Both the position numbers and the translations under genes were made by a program. This document shows positions 1 to 8,369 of a DNA stretch of 64,000 bases, piece after piece; position 1 is the stretch's first letter; each line of letters starts with the position of its first letter. The notes below the pieces were generated by a model that was given only the letters and a program-made list of their open reading frames with translations, made no database searches and was not told the origin of the DNA. Source of the stretch: Pseudomonas sp. UYIF39 (lineage in GTDB: Bacteria > Pseudomonadota > Gammaproteobacteria > Pseudomonadales > Pseudomonadaceae); NCBI RefSeq assembly GCF_029963765.1, contig NZ_JALBYU010000010.1:124001-188000 (forward strand). The letters are read 5' to 3'.

Positions 1-216
1 CTTGAACCAGTCATAACGCAAGCCTTTGACCTGGGTACCCTGAGGTGTGAAGTAGTAAGTCTCGCGGTCGGCGGCGCTCCATTGCTCCAGGTAATGCACC
101 TGCAGCACGGGTGACCAGGCCGGGAGTTTCGGGTTGGCCACGTAGTAGAGAACCACGGCGAGGCCCAGCCCGAGCAGCACTGCGAGCAGAACCAGCAAAC
201 GGAGGAAGAGGCGCAA
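1..216 (-). CDS. Membrane-anchored protein, N-terminal part only (runs off left edge)
   Basis: The visible 72 codons start at a TTG preceded by AAGGA at good spacing. They encode an N-terminal hydrophobic helix rich in Leu/Val (about residues 2-25) ending in a YYVANP stretch, then a soluble part with Tyr/Trp-rich motifs such as YYFTPQGTQVKG. This looks like a single-span membrane anchor with the rest in the periplasm. I have a weak recollection of a similar N-terminus on Pseudomonas proteins annotated as c-type cytochromes, but no haem motif lies inside the window, so the function is left open. It is divergent from the FKBP gene, with a 268-base spacer that must hold both promoters. Confidence 0.55.
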   Translation of the reverse strand, partial: MRLFLRLLVLLAVLLGLGLAVVLYYVANPKLPAWSPVLQVHYLEQWSAADRETYYFTPQGTQVKGLRYDWFK

Positions 217-484
217 GATAAACGTCCTTGTCGATTTTGCCCCCCTTATGCCTCAGTCCCTGCGGTGTGGCAAGTAGCCATTATGGTGAATACTGCGGGA
301 TTCGATACCCGTCTCTGTGAGCGCAAGATGACAGAAGCTTCATCCTCCCATTCCCGAAATGCGTTAAAACACCTGAACTTATCAGAAGATTCCTGCTCTC
401 ATGCCGGTAGCCATTGGTCGTGGCCGCCTGATAAGCTCGCGGCTTTATTCGATTGCCCTTTAGGCGCATGAACAAGGAAATAGC

Positions 485-1201
485 ATGAAACAGCATCGGT
501 TGGCGGCGGCGGTGGCCCTGGTTAGCCTGGTACTTGCGGGTTGTGATTCGCAGACCAGCGTAGAGCTGAAAACCCCGGCGCAAAAAGCTTCCTACGGGAT
601 TGGCCTGAACATGGGCAAGAGCCTGGCTCAGGAAGGCATGGATGACCTGGACTCCAAAGCCGTAGCACAAGGCATCGAAGATGCCGTCGGCAAGAAAGAA
701 CAGAAACTGAAGGACGACGAACTGGTCGAAGCCTTCGCAGCACTGCAAAAGCGTGCTGAAGAACGTATGGCCAAAATGAGCGAAGAGTCGGCATCCGCCG
801 GCAAGAAATTCCTCGAAGACAACGCCAAGAAAGCCGGTGTAACCACCACTGCTTCGGGCCTGCAGTATGAAGTGGTCAAGAAAGCCGATGGCGCACAGCC
901 TAAGCCGTCCGACGTAGTGACCGTTCACTACACCGGCACCCTGACCAACGGCACCGTTTTCGACAGCTCCGTCGAGCGTGGCAGCCCGATCGATCTGCCG
1001 GTCAGCGGTGTGATTCCGGGTTGGGTCGAAGGCCTGCAACTGATGCACGTTGGCGAGAAGTACAAACTGTACATCCCTAGCGAACTGGCTTACGGCGCCC
1101 AAAGCCCAAGCCCGGCGATTCCAGCCAACTCGGTGCTGGTATTCGACCTGGAACTGCTGGCGATCAAGGATCCAGCAAAACAAGACGCCACTGCCAAGTA
1201 A
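485..1201 (+). CDS. FKBP-type peptidyl-prolyl cis-trans isomerase, lipoprotein
   Basis: Catalyses cis-trans isomerisation of X-Pro bonds in envelope proteins. The 238-residue protein begins with a lipoprotein signal ending in the lipobox LAGC (Cys20), so it should be lipid-anchored facing the periplasm. Residues about 30-115 form the charged helical dimerisation region of the Mip/FkpA class (motif ASYGIGLNMGKSL), and residues about 118-230 are the FKBP domain, with VTVHYTGTL, FDSS, VIPGW and LAYG matching the usual active-site pattern. The ATG follows AAGGAAAT. A hairpin terminator follows at once, so the gene is probably monocistronic. Family assignment is firm; whether it is best called fkpA, fklB or mip is not decidable here. 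Confidence 0.93.
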   Translation: MKQHRLAAAVALVSLVLAGCDSQTSVELKTPAQKASYGIGLNMGKSLAQEGMDDLDSKAVAQGIEDAVGKKEQKLKDDELVEAFAALQKRAEERMAKMSEESASAGKKFLEDNAKKAGVTTTASGLQYEVVKKADGAQPKPSDVVTVHYTGTLTNGTVFDSSVERGSPIDLPVSGVIPGWVEGLQLMHVGEKYKLYIPSELAYGAQSPSPAIPANSVLVFDLELLAIKDPAKQDATAK

Positions 1202-1221
1202 CTGGCCTCTGCTCTAAAAAC

Positions 1222-1249
1222 AACGCCTCGCTTATGCGGGGCGTTGTTG
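1222..1249 (+). terminator. Rho-independent terminator after the FKBP gene
   Basis: The stem CAACGCC-t-CGC / GCG-g-GGCGTTG closes a short loop just downstream of the stop codon of the FKBP gene. The T-run is poor, so termination is likely but not certain. Confidence 0.6.
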
Positions 1250-1450
1250 CATCTGGCGTTCAGCGAAGGTAAACAAAGCGAACGGATGCTGTAGGCTGGA
1301 GTCATAGCCATTGAGGCGCCTGTGCTAGCCGCGCCAGAGCGCCAAGTCAATGAAATCTTGGGTTTTTTTATGTGAGTAAAAAACGCCCGATCTGAGTTGA
1401 GCCCTTATGAAACGGGGCTTTCAGCCGTGAAAAGCAGCTCTGTTCACAAG

Positions 1451-1475
1451 GTTATCCACAATTTGTGTGGATAAC
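1451..1475. repeat. Perfect inverted pair of DnaA-box sequences
   Basis: GTTATCCACA (1451-1460) and TGTGGATAAC (1466-1475) are a perfect 10-bp inverted repeat with a 5-base spacer. Each arm contains TTATCCACA, the strict DnaA-box consensus. The element ends 18 bases before the start codon of the YkvA gene, between promoter and RBS. A further partial match, TGTTCACAA, lies immediately to the left (1441-1449). Confidence 0.75.
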
Positions 1476-1493
1476 ATTTCAGTGGGAGGAAAG

Positions 1494-1949
1494 ATGAAAA
1501 CACCCTGGAGTTTCGCTCGTTTCCTGCCTCTGGCCGGACGCCTGCTCGCGCGTGGACGTTTGCCGACCTTACTCTTCGCGGTGGCCAGCAAAGGTGCCAG
1601 CCAAGGTAATCGGCTGGGCAAGCTGAAGGATGATCTACGCCTGTTGCAGGCACTCTGCCTGGCTTATTGGCGCGGTGAGTATCGGGCCATCAGCCCCAAA
1701 GCCCTGATATCGGTCGTGGCAGGCCTGATGTACTTCCTCAGTCCGGTGGATGCCATTCCGGATTTCATCCCAGTGTTTGGCATGCTCGACGACATCGCGG
1801 TGCTGGCCTGGCTGATGAAAGTCCTCGACGACGAACTCAACGCCTTCCGCGCCTGGCGTAAGCGTCAGTTGCCGGAGAAGCTTGCGGTGGTCGAGCGGCT
1901 GCCCGATACCCCTGAGCAACTTCAGCTTCAGGGACCGAAAAAAAACTGA
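1494..1949 (+). CDS. YkvA family (DUF1232) membrane protein
   Basis: A 151-residue protein of the YkvA/DUF1232 family. The family signature lies in the middle: ALISVVAGLMYFLSPVD followed by AIPDFIPVFGMLDD, a hydrophobic hairpin with the conserved D-x-IPD core. Family members are small membrane-associated proteins of unknown biochemical role. An upstream GTG at 1467 is in frame, but the ATG at 1494 has GGGAGGAA at proper spacing and is preferred; the upstream codons would also fall inside the DnaA-box palindrome. The C-terminus is basic then Gln/Leu-rich. No partner gene is evident. Confidence 0.85.
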   Translation: MKTPWSFARFLPLAGRLLARGRLPTLLFAVASKGASQGNRLGKLKDDLRLLQALCLAYWRGEYRAISPKALISVVAGLMYFLSPVDAIPDFIPVFGMLDDIAVLAWLMKVLDDELNAFRAWRKRQLPEKLAVVERLPDTPEQLQLQGPKKN

Positions 1950-2063
1950 GCTGATTCAGTCTCATCCGCAGATTGATACCCCCCGCGACCTTGGCCGCTG
2001 TTAGGATTACACTTCTAGGGAAAAGTGCCGACTCGCTAAGTGTTGTTGTCCTACGGGGTAGTC

Positions 2064-2405
2064 ATGGATATTCAGATAATTACACGCGAAGGCGAGCCCG
2101 AATATGCGGTTCTGCCGTGGGCTCAGTATCAGGCTCTATTGAAAGCAGCAGGCATCAATGAACAACCGCCGCGGGTCGCCCCAGAGCGTCAGGCGGCAAC
2201 ACCAGACCAGATTCTTCCGGGTCTGGATCAACTACGCAGTTTGCGCGAAGGGAAGGGCATCGCTATCGAGGCGCTGGCCCGCACGGTAGGCATCAGCCCG
2301 TCTTATCTGGCCTTGATCGAAAGTGGCGAGCGTCTACCCGACGCTGCGATTCGCCGCAGCCTGGCCTGGGAATTGACGGTGCCAGGGTGGAGGGATGAAT
2401 CGTGA
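2064..2405 (+). CDS. Helix-turn-helix (XRE-type) DNA-binding protein
   Basis: The 113-residue protein has an N-terminal segment (about 1-35: IITREGEPEYAVLPW) resembling the front end of antitoxin-like proteins, a proline-rich linker, and a C-terminal Cro/C1-type HTH (about 58-105: LRSLREGKGI, ALARTVGISPSYLALIESG). It is probably a transcription factor. It overlaps the next gene by 4 bases (start GTG inside its last codons), so the three genes to 3193 are one operon. The N-terminal layout would fit an antitoxin, but the partner does not look like a known toxin. The ATG is preferred over an in-frame GTG at 2040 because GGGG lies just upstream. Confidence 0.75.
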   Translation: MDIQIITREGEPEYAVLPWAQYQALLKAAGINEQPPRVAPERQAATPDQILPGLDQLRSLREGKGIAIEALARTVGISPSYLALIESGERLPDAAIRRSLAWELTVPGWRDES

Positions 2406-2773
2406 GCGTACGCATCAGTCGTCAACATTGGGACGGGTTGCTGGGCGAACTGGATCAGGCGCGCCGCCAGCGACATCTTTTGACCTATCGGGCGCTGCTG
2501 GAGCGGTTGCAATTACCTACGCCGGCCATGCTAACCCTCACGGCGGCCCTGGAGCATCTGGCCGCGCTGGACGCCAAAGCCGAGCAGCCGCTGCGCAGCT
2601 CGCTGGTGATCAGCCAAGGTGCCAGTCGCCTGCCGCGCACCGGGTTCTTTGAGTGTGTCGAGCGCCTGGGGCGTTTCTCCGGGCCGTCCGATGGGGTGGC
2701 CGCAGCGTCCTGGCATGCCTCGGAAGTGGTGCGGGTGTTCGAATACGAGTACCCGGAATCGGCGGAGGCCTGA
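2402..2773 (+). CDS. Conserved hypothetical protein, second gene of HTH operon
   Basis: I do not recognise a characterised family. The 123-residue protein starts with GTG overlapping the HTH gene and ends immediately before the start of the Sel1-repeat gene. It is soluble, with two helical segments rich in Leu, Arg and Gln (about 5-60) and an acidic C-terminus (VFEYEYPESAEA). There is no signal peptide or membrane segment. Tight overlap on both sides argues that it acts with the HTH protein and the Sel1 protein. Confidence 0.7.
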   Translation: MSVRISRQHWDGLLGELDQARRQRHLLTYRALLERLQLPTPAMLTLTAALEHLAALDAKAEQPLRSSLVISQGASRLPRTGFFECVERLGRFSGPSDGVAAASWHASEVVRVFEYEYPESAEA

Positions 2774-3193
2774 GTGTTTTTAAAACTCAAGGCGCGGGCC
2801 AGCTACTGGCTGGCTCGCCGCTTGTTTCACTGGTCATGGTTTGTGCGCCAACCGCGCGGCTGGAGCTGGCTCGAAGGCCAGTTCGCACGCATGGCGAACC
2901 TGGGTGATGTTGGCGCCCAGAGCTTCTATGGTCACATCCTGACCTTTCGCGGCGTGGGCCTTGGGGCTCGTGAGGAAGGTGTTCGATTGCTGCGCCTGGC
3001 GGCGTTGGCGGGGGATGGCAAAGCTGCCTATCAAATTGGTGTGATCAGTCTCGCCGGAACGCCGAGCAAGGCGCCGGATCCGGTCGAAGCTGCGCGGTTT
3101 TGGGAGATGGCCGCCAAAGCAGGACATCCGTTGGCCGAGCTTAAAGTGAAAGAGTTGGCGTCGCGCGGTTCCGAGGCACCCCCATCAATCTGA
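2774..3193 (+). CDS. Sel1-repeat (TPR-like) protein
   Basis: The 139-residue protein starts with a GTG directly abutting the preceding TGA. From about residue 40 it shows Sel1-like repeats: GDVGAQSFYGHILTFRG, then EEGVRLLRLAALAGDGKAAY, then DPVEAARFWEMAAKAGHPLA. Sel1 repeats form alpha-helical scaffolds for protein-protein contacts. The N-terminus (ARASYWLARRLFHWSW) is basic and aromatic and may sit on the membrane; no cleavable signal peptide is clear. It is the last gene of the HTH operon and is followed by an inverted repeat that can act as a terminator. Confidence 0.78.
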   Translation: MFLKLKARASYWLARRLFHWSWFVRQPRGWSWLEGQFARMANLGDVGAQSFYGHILTFRGVGLGAREEGVRLLRLAALAGDGKAAYQIGVISLAGTPSKAPDPVEAARFWEMAAKAGHPLAELKVKELASRGSEAPPSI

Positions 3194-3200
3194 GTTGAAT

Positions 3201-3231
3201 GATCGTTCTCACGCAGAGCGTGGGAACGATC
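3201..3231. repeat. Long imperfect palindrome, probable bidirectional terminator / dispersed repeat
   Basis: GATCGTTCTCACGC (3201-3214) pairs with GCGTGGGAACGATC (3218-3231) around an AGA loop, with a single mismatch. It lies between convergent genes. The core GTTCCCACGC-x-GCGTGGGAAC is a repeat I know from P. fluorescens-group spacers; it probably doubles as a transcription terminator. Confidence 0.6.
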
Positions 3232-3241
3232 AAGATCGTAA

Positions 3242-5032
3242 TCACTGCTGCCCGACAAGCAATTCTTCTTCGGCTTCAGGCACCGCCAAACTATCAATCA
3301 CATGCACGCTATACCCCGGCACATTCTTCGCGTGATGCTTGGCCTGCGATGCCATCTCCGCCAACTGGCTTGCATCGAGTTGTCCACAGGCCTGTGGATG
3401 TAAATGCACCACGCCGATCGACAGTGAAAGCAATGCAAACTCCTGGCGCACACCCTGACGGTTTGGGGCGATGAAGCAGCCGGCTTCCAGGTGTTCGCTG
3501 CGATAAAAGCGTCGGCATTGGCTTTGGAAGTCGTCCAGCAACTGGTTCAAGCGTTTGCGCCAGTCTTCCGGGCCGAGTACCAGCAGGAAGTCATCGCCGC
3601 CGATATGGCCGACAAAGTCGCGGGAAGGGTCGACGCGATCATTCAGGCATTGCGCCAGGCACAGCAGGACTTCGTCCCCACGGCCGTAGCCGTAGATGTC
3701 GTTGAAGGGTTTGAAGCTGTCGATGTCGACGTAGCAGATCACCGACTCCCGTTGCTGTTGCAGCAGCCGTGTCAGGCATTGCTGGATCGGTACGTTGCCC
3801 GGCAGCAGGGTCAGCGGGTTGGCGTAACGGGCTTGCTGGATCTTCAGTTCGGTAATCAGTTTGAGTACGTCGATCACTCGGCCCAGCCCCAGGTAACCGC
3901 CGTTGAGGGTGATGATGAAGTCTTCTTCGATGCGCTGTCGCGCGCGGCTGGTGATCAGGCGACTCACTTGTTGCAACGACTGGCTCATCTCAACGGCGAG
4001 GAAGTCATCGCTCATCAAGCGACTGATCGGCTTGCGGGCGAACAGGTCGGTGGCAAAAGGCTTGAGCAGTGCATCGGAGAGCGAATACCGGTGGACGATG
4101 CCGCAGGGCTGACCTTGCCCGTCGAGCACCGCCAGGGAGTTCAGGTTGGCCTGGCGACGAAAGGCTTCCAGGACTGTGGCGGTCGGGGTATCGCGACCCA
4201 CTGCCGGTTGGTCGTTGAGCAAAGCGCTAAGGTCGCTGACTTCATCATTTAACGCCACCGCTGTGTTTTCCCGTTTGGGCATCAGGGCTCGGGCATCGCG
4301 AGGTGGATGTTCCTGGGGGCGGCAGAGCAGATAACCCTGAACCAGATCCACGCCCATCTCGGTCAACACTGCGAGTTCTTCCGATAACTCGATACCTTCT
4401 GCGATCACTTGTGCCCGTGAGGCTTTGGCAATTTGCAGGATCGAGCCGACGAATTCGCGCTTGAGGGCATCCTGATGAATGCCGTCGATGAAGTGTCGAT
4501 CGATCTTCACGTAGTCCGGACGCAATTCGGACCACAGCCGCAAACTCGAGTAGCCTGCGCCCAGATCATCCAGAGCAATGGAAAATCCCATCGCTCGATA
4601 GTGATGCAGCGCGGCTTGCAGCAGCTCGAAATCGTCGGTCGGGGTCTGTTCAGTCAGCTCGATCACCACCTGACTCGGCGGTATGCCGAAATCCTGCAGC
4701 AGTTGCAAGGTGCGACCGGGTTGGTGGGCGGCTTCGAGCAGGGATTCAGGGGAAACGTTGAGGAACAGTTTGCCGGGCAGTTGCTGATCATTGAAGCGTC
4801 GGCAGGCGCTTTGACGGCAAGCGATTTCCAGCTCGCTCAGGCGGCCGGCCTGACGGGCGACGGCGAACAGTGCGAGAGGGGAGTGCAGTGGACTGTTGGA
4901 GGGCCCGCGACTGAGGGCTTCGTAACCGACAATACGTCGCTCGGAGAGGGAAATGATCGGCTGGAACAAGCTGTGCAAGCCGCTTTGAGCCAGTATGGAA
5001 CTCAAGGCACTCAGCTGTTCTGTGGTGGTCAT
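3242..5032 (-). CDS. EAL-CBS-GGDEF cyclic-di-GMP regulator
   Basis: A 596-residue cytoplasmic protein with, in order, an EAL phosphodiesterase domain (about 12-250), a pair of CBS motifs (about 275-395) and a GGDEF domain (about 410-580). The EAL domain keeps the catalytic signatures: YEALSRG, LFLNVSPE, IELTE, LDDLGAGYSSL, DYVKID, AEGIE, VQGYLL. The GGDEF loop reads GGDDF, which keeps the GGD core but swaps Glu for Asp. There is no membrane segment. The EAL-first order is unusual. From memory the P. aeruginosa gene next to prc (PA3258) has the same architecture. It is separated from prc by a strong terminator, so it has its own promoter or depends on read-through. Whether the GGDEF half makes c-di-GMP or only binds nucleotide cannot be told. 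Confidence 0.9.
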   Translation of the reverse strand: MTTTEQLSALSSILAQSGLHSLFQPIISLSERRIVGYEALSRGPSNSPLHSPLALFAVARQAGRLSELEIACRQSACRRFNDQQLPGKLFLNVSPESLLEAAHQPGRTLQLLQDFGIPPSQVVIELTEQTPTDDFELLQAALHHYRAMGFSIALDDLGAGYSSLRLWSELRPDYVKIDRHFIDGIHQDALKREFVGSILQIAKASRAQVIAEGIELSEELAVLTEMGVDLVQGYLLCRPQEHPPRDARALMPKRENTAVALNDEVSDLSALLNDQPAVGRDTPTATVLEAFRRQANLNSLAVLDGQGQPCGIVHRYSLSDALLKPFATDLFARKPISRLMSDDFLAVEMSQSLQQVSRLITSRARQRIEEDFIITLNGGYLGLGRVIDVLKLITELKIQQARYANPLTLLPGNVPIQQCLTRLLQQQRESVICYVDIDSFKPFNDIYGYGRGDEVLLCLAQCLNDRVDPSRDFVGHIGGDDFLLVLGPEDWRKRLNQLLDDFQSQCRRFYRSEHLEAGCFIAPNRQGVRQEFALLSLSIGVVHLHPQACGQLDASQLAEMASQAKHHAKNVPGYSVHVIDSLAVPEAEEELLVGQQ

Positions 5033-5052
5033 GGCTTTCTCTGGCGATAAAA

Positions 5053-5100
5053 AAAGGACTGGGAGCAGTCTCTTGGATAAAGAGGGGCTCCCAGTCCTTT
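5053..5100 (-). terminator. Rho-independent terminator downstream of prc
   Basis: Read on the minus strand, AAAGGACTGGGAGC (5100-5087) pairs perfectly over 14 bp with GCTCCCAGTCCTTT (5066-5053) and is followed by a T-run. It sits between prc and the EAL-CBS-GGDEF gene, only 20 bases from the latter's start codon. A second small palindrome, TGACGCTC/GAGCGTCA (5129-5148), lies closer to prc. Confidence 0.8.
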
Positions 5101-5181
5101 ATTTCACGACAGAATGATGACTGTATGATGACGCTCCGGAGAGCGTCAGCATTAAATTGCCATCATCTTGCTTGTAACAAC

Positions 5182-7263
5182 TTAGTGCTTGGCTACCGCG
5201 GTATTGAGTTTCAGGTAGTCCAACAGAATCCGCCCGGTCTCACTCAGGTAGGCATCGTCTTCTGGTTTGGTCTTGTCTGGCTCGGCCGCGATCGCGTCTT
5301 CGTCTTCTTTTTTCAGCTCTTTGAGCGGCTCTTCGCCCTTGGCCTTGCGACGGATGTTTTCCATGGCAAGTTGCTTGGCTTCGATATCGGTGTGTTGTGC
5401 ACGACGATCAGCTTCATTGAGGCTGACGGTTTTTTCCGCCATCAGTTTCTGCGCCAGGGCCAGTTTGTCGCGGATGAATACGAACTCCGCGTCTTTGGCC
5501 GAACGTACGTCATGCTCGGATTTGAGCTGCGAAATGTACGGCTTGAACGGGTCTACTGCAGGCTTGATGGCCGCGCGGATGGTGTCCCACGGCATGGCTT
5601 CAGGCAGTGCGCTTTCGCCTATTTCCTTGGTGTCGATGATCGACGGGTAATCGATGTCTGGCAGTACGCCCTGATGCTGGGTGCTCTGGCCGGAAACCCG
5701 ATAGAACTTGGCCAGGGTCAGTTTCAGTTCGCCATGGTTCAGCGGCTGAATAGTCTGCACTGTGCCTTTACCGAATGTCTGGCCGCCAATGATCAACGCG
5801 CGGTGATAGTCCTGCATGGCGCCGGCAAAAATCTCCGAAGCCGAGGCAGACAAGCGGTTGACCAGCAACGCCATCGGCCCTTTGTAGAAGGCACCCGGGT
5901 TCTCGTCTTCCAGCACATCGACCCGGCCATCGGCATTACGCACGAGAACGGTCGGACCTTTGTCAATGAACAGACTGGTCAGCTCGGTGGCTTCCTGCAG
6001 GGAACCGCCGCCGTTGTTGCGCAGGTCGATGACCACGCCGTCGACCTTGTCTTTCTGCAACTCGGTCAGCAGCTTCTTGACGTCGCGAGTGGTGCTCTTG
6101 TAGTCCGGATCGCCAGCACGGAAGGCCTTGAAGTCCAGGTAGAAGGCCGGGATCTCGATGACGCCGAGCTTGTAGTCCTTGCCGTCCTGTTTCAGGTTGA
6201 GGACCGACTTCTTCACCGCCTGGTCTTCAAGCTTCACCGCTTCGCGGGTGATCGGGACGATCTTGCTGGTCTGGTCGTTCGGCGCATTGCTGGCCGGGAT
6301 CACTTCCAGGCGCACCACGGTGCCTTTCGGCCCGCGGATCAGCTTGACCACTTCGTCCAGGCGCCAGCCGACCACGTCGACCATTTCTTTGTTGCCCTGG
6401 GCAACGCCGATGATCTTGTCGGCCGGTGCGACTTGTTTGGTCTTGTCGGCCGGGCCGGCAGGCACCAGACGCACGACTTTCACCTGGTCGTTGTCGCTCT
6501 GCAACACGGCGCCAATGCCCTCGAGGGACAGGCTCATGTTGATGTCGAAGTTCTCCGCGTTATCCGGTGACAGATAGTTGGTGTGCGGGTCGTAGGACAT
6601 GGCGAAGGTGTTGATGTACGCCTGGAAGATGTCTTCCGGACGGGTCTGGTCCAGGCGCGCCAATTGGTTCTTGTAGCGCTTGGTCAGAGTTTCCTGAATC
6701 TGTTTGGAGTCCTTGCCCGCGATCTTCTGCCGCAGCACTTCGTCCTTGACGCGTTTGCGCCACAGGTCGTCAAGTTCTGCGGTGGACTTGAGCCAAGGGG
6801 CGTCCTTGCGATCGATCAGCAAGGTTTCCTTGGTGGTGAAGTCGATCTTGTCGACGCCTTTGTTCAACTCTGCAAGGGCGAAGTCCAGACGCGCTTTGAC
6901 GCGGTCCAGGTAGCGCTTGTAGATGGTGAACCCGGCATTCAGGTCGCCGCTTTTGAGGAAGTCGTCAAACTGGGTTTTCCACTTGTCGAATTCGGCAATG
7001 TCGCTGGCCATGAAGTAGCTGCGCGACGGGTCCAACAGTTTGAGGTAGCTGTCATAAATGATCGCGGAGCGCGCGTCATCGAGCGGTGGCTTACTGTAGT
7101 GATGGCGCTTGAGCAACTCGACGACGTTCAGGCTGGCGATCACTTCGTCACGATCAGGCTGAAGCTTGTCCCAGCTATTGGCTGCAAACGAATTGGTCGA
7201 TATCGGCAACAGGCCGATGCCGATGAATAGGGCTAGGGCGGTGCTGGGGAAAAAATGCTTCAT
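5182..7263 (-). CDS. prc: Tail-specific (C-terminal processing) periplasmic protease Prc/Tsp
   Basis: A 693-residue S41-family protease that cleaves envelope proteins from their C-terminus. In Pseudomonas the orthologue (AlgO) degrades truncated MucA and affects alginate control. The N-terminus is a signal peptide (MKHFFPSTALALFIGIGL, cleavage after SFA). Then come a long N-terminal helical domain, a PDZ domain (about 230-320, GIGAVLQSDNDQVKVVRLV) and the S41 peptidase core with SASASEIFAGAMQDY carrying the catalytic Ser and GGQTFGKGTVQ carrying the Lys. VDGVVIDLRNNGGGS is also diagnostic. The open frame extends 22 codons further to 7329, but the ATG at 7263 begins the recognisable signal peptide. 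Confidence 0.95.
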   Translation of the reverse strand: MKHFFPSTALALFIGIGLLPISTNSFAANSWDKLQPDRDEVIASLNVVELLKRHHYSKPPLDDARSAIIYDSYLKLLDPSRSYFMASDIAEFDKWKTQFDDFLKSGDLNAGFTIYKRYLDRVKARLDFALAELNKGVDKIDFTTKETLLIDRKDAPWLKSTAELDDLWRKRVKDEVLRQKIAGKDSKQIQETLTKRYKNQLARLDQTRPEDIFQAYINTFAMSYDPHTNYLSPDNAENFDINMSLSLEGIGAVLQSDNDQVKVVRLVPAGPADKTKQVAPADKIIGVAQGNKEMVDVVGWRLDEVVKLIRGPKGTVVRLEVIPASNAPNDQTSKIVPITREAVKLEDQAVKKSVLNLKQDGKDYKLGVIEIPAFYLDFKAFRAGDPDYKSTTRDVKKLLTELQKDKVDGVVIDLRNNGGGSLQEATELTSLFIDKGPTVLVRNADGRVDVLEDENPGAFYKGPMALLVNRLSASASEIFAGAMQDYHRALIIGGQTFGKGTVQTIQPLNHGELKLTLAKFYRVSGQSTQHQGVLPDIDYPSIIDTKEIGESALPEAMPWDTIRAAIKPAVDPFKPYISQLKSEHDVRSAKDAEFVFIRDKLALAQKLMAEKTVSLNEADRRAQHTDIEAKQLAMENIRRKAKGEEPLKELKKEDEDAIAAEPDKTKPEDDAYLSETGRILLDYLKLNTAVAKH

Positions 7264-7402
7264 GCTGATTCGACGCGGGGACAATTGATCACGCATATTA
7301 GGCCGTCTTTGAAGTCGCCGGTTCCACAAGGGCCGGTCGCATAATGCAAGAAAGCCCGGCGCTACAACTACGGGCTCAGTCCAGACTCACTATGGAGGCA
7401 CT

Positions 7403-8365
7403 GTGAAAGCATTGCAAGGCGTTGAAGGTCAAGTGGAGTGGGTGGAAGAGCCCAGTCCTACATGTGATGTAGGACAAGTTCGGATTCGAGTGGCGGCTGC
7501 GGGTCTCAATCGCGCCGATTTGTTACAGAAGGCGGGTCTTTATCCGCCACCGCCGGGAGCCAGTCAGGTACTGGGTCTTGAGTGTTCGGGGGTGATCAGC
7601 GAGGTGGGGGCGGGCTCGTCCTGGCAAGTCGGGGATCGAGTCTGCGCCTTGCTGGCCGGGGGCGGGATGGCCGAGGAGGTAGTTGTCGACGGACGGCATG
7701 TGTTGCCGGTTCCCGAAGGTTTGTCCCTGGCGGAGGCGGCAGCGCTGCCAGAAGTGTATGCGACCGTTTGGCTGAATTTGTTTCAACTGGCTGCGCTCAA
7801 GCCGGGTGAGAAAGTTCTTCTGCACGCCGGAGCAAGTGGAATCGGTTCAGCTGCCATTCAGCTGTGCAAGGCGTTTGGTAACCCGTGTTGGGTCAGTGTC
7901 GGTTCCGCCGAACGTCTGGCTTACTGCGAGGCGCTGGGGGCCCAAGGTGGGGTCGTGCGCAACGGGGATCTGGACAGCTTGAGCGACCTGGGGCCGTTCG
8001 ATGTGATTCTCGACCCGGTTGGCGGTAACTACGCCGCGTTGAATCTGAAACTGCTGGCGCGCGATGGTCGTTGGGTGCTGATCGGCCTGATGGGGGGGCG
8101 TGAGGCGCAGCTGGATCTGGCGCAGGTTCTGGCCAAGCGCGTGCAACTGCTGGGTTCGACTTTGCGCAGTCGCGACGAGCAGTTCAAGGCGGATCTGTTC
8201 AGTGATCTCAGCCAACATGTCTGGCCGCTGTTTTCCGAAGGGCGTTTGAGCCCGCAATTGGCCAAGACCTTTCCGATCAAGGATGCCGAAGCGGCGTTTG
8301 CGGAGTTGGCGACTAATAAGGTGTCGGGAAAGTTGGTGTTGGTGATCGACGAAAGCCTGGTTTGA
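7403..8365 (+). CDS. NAD(P)H quinone oxidoreductase, zinc-free MDR family (PIG3-like)
   Basis: A 320-residue medium-chain dehydrogenase/reductase that should reduce quinones with NAD(P)H. It starts with GTG preceded by TGGAGG. The N-terminal GroES-like domain has LNRADLLQKAGLYPPPPG, and the Rossmann domain has HAGASGIGSAAIQLCKAFG (about residue 137). The zinc-binding Cys/Glu residues of alcohol dehydrogenases are absent, as expected for the PIG3/quinone reductase branch. It is divergent from prc with a 139-base promoter spacer and convergent with the HAD gene. Confidence 0.88.
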   Translation: MKALQGVEGQVEWVEEPSPTCDVGQVRIRVAAAGLNRADLLQKAGLYPPPPGASQVLGLECSGVISEVGAGSSWQVGDRVCALLAGGGMAEEVVVDGRHVLPVPEGLSLAEAAALPEVYATVWLNLFQLAALKPGEKVLLHAGASGIGSAAIQLCKAFGNPCWVSVGSAERLAYCEALGAQGGVVRNGDLDSLSDLGPFDVILDPVGGNYAALNLKLLARDGRWVLIGLMGGREAQLDLAQVLAKRVQLLGSTLRSRDEQFKADLFSDLSQHVWPLFSEGRLSPQLAKTFPIKDAEAAFAELATNKVSGKLVLVIDESLV

Positions 8366-8369
8366 TCCC

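Noticed and set aside
281..1183. 300-codon open frame antisense to the FKBP gene
   Set aside because: It mirrors the real gene's codon structure in a GC-rich genome, has no RBS and no family resemblance, whereas the sense strand has lipobox and FKBP motifs.
5125..6570. 481-codon open frame antisense to prc
   Set aside because: Shadow of the Prc coding frame; the sense strand carries the PDZ and S41 catalytic motifs.
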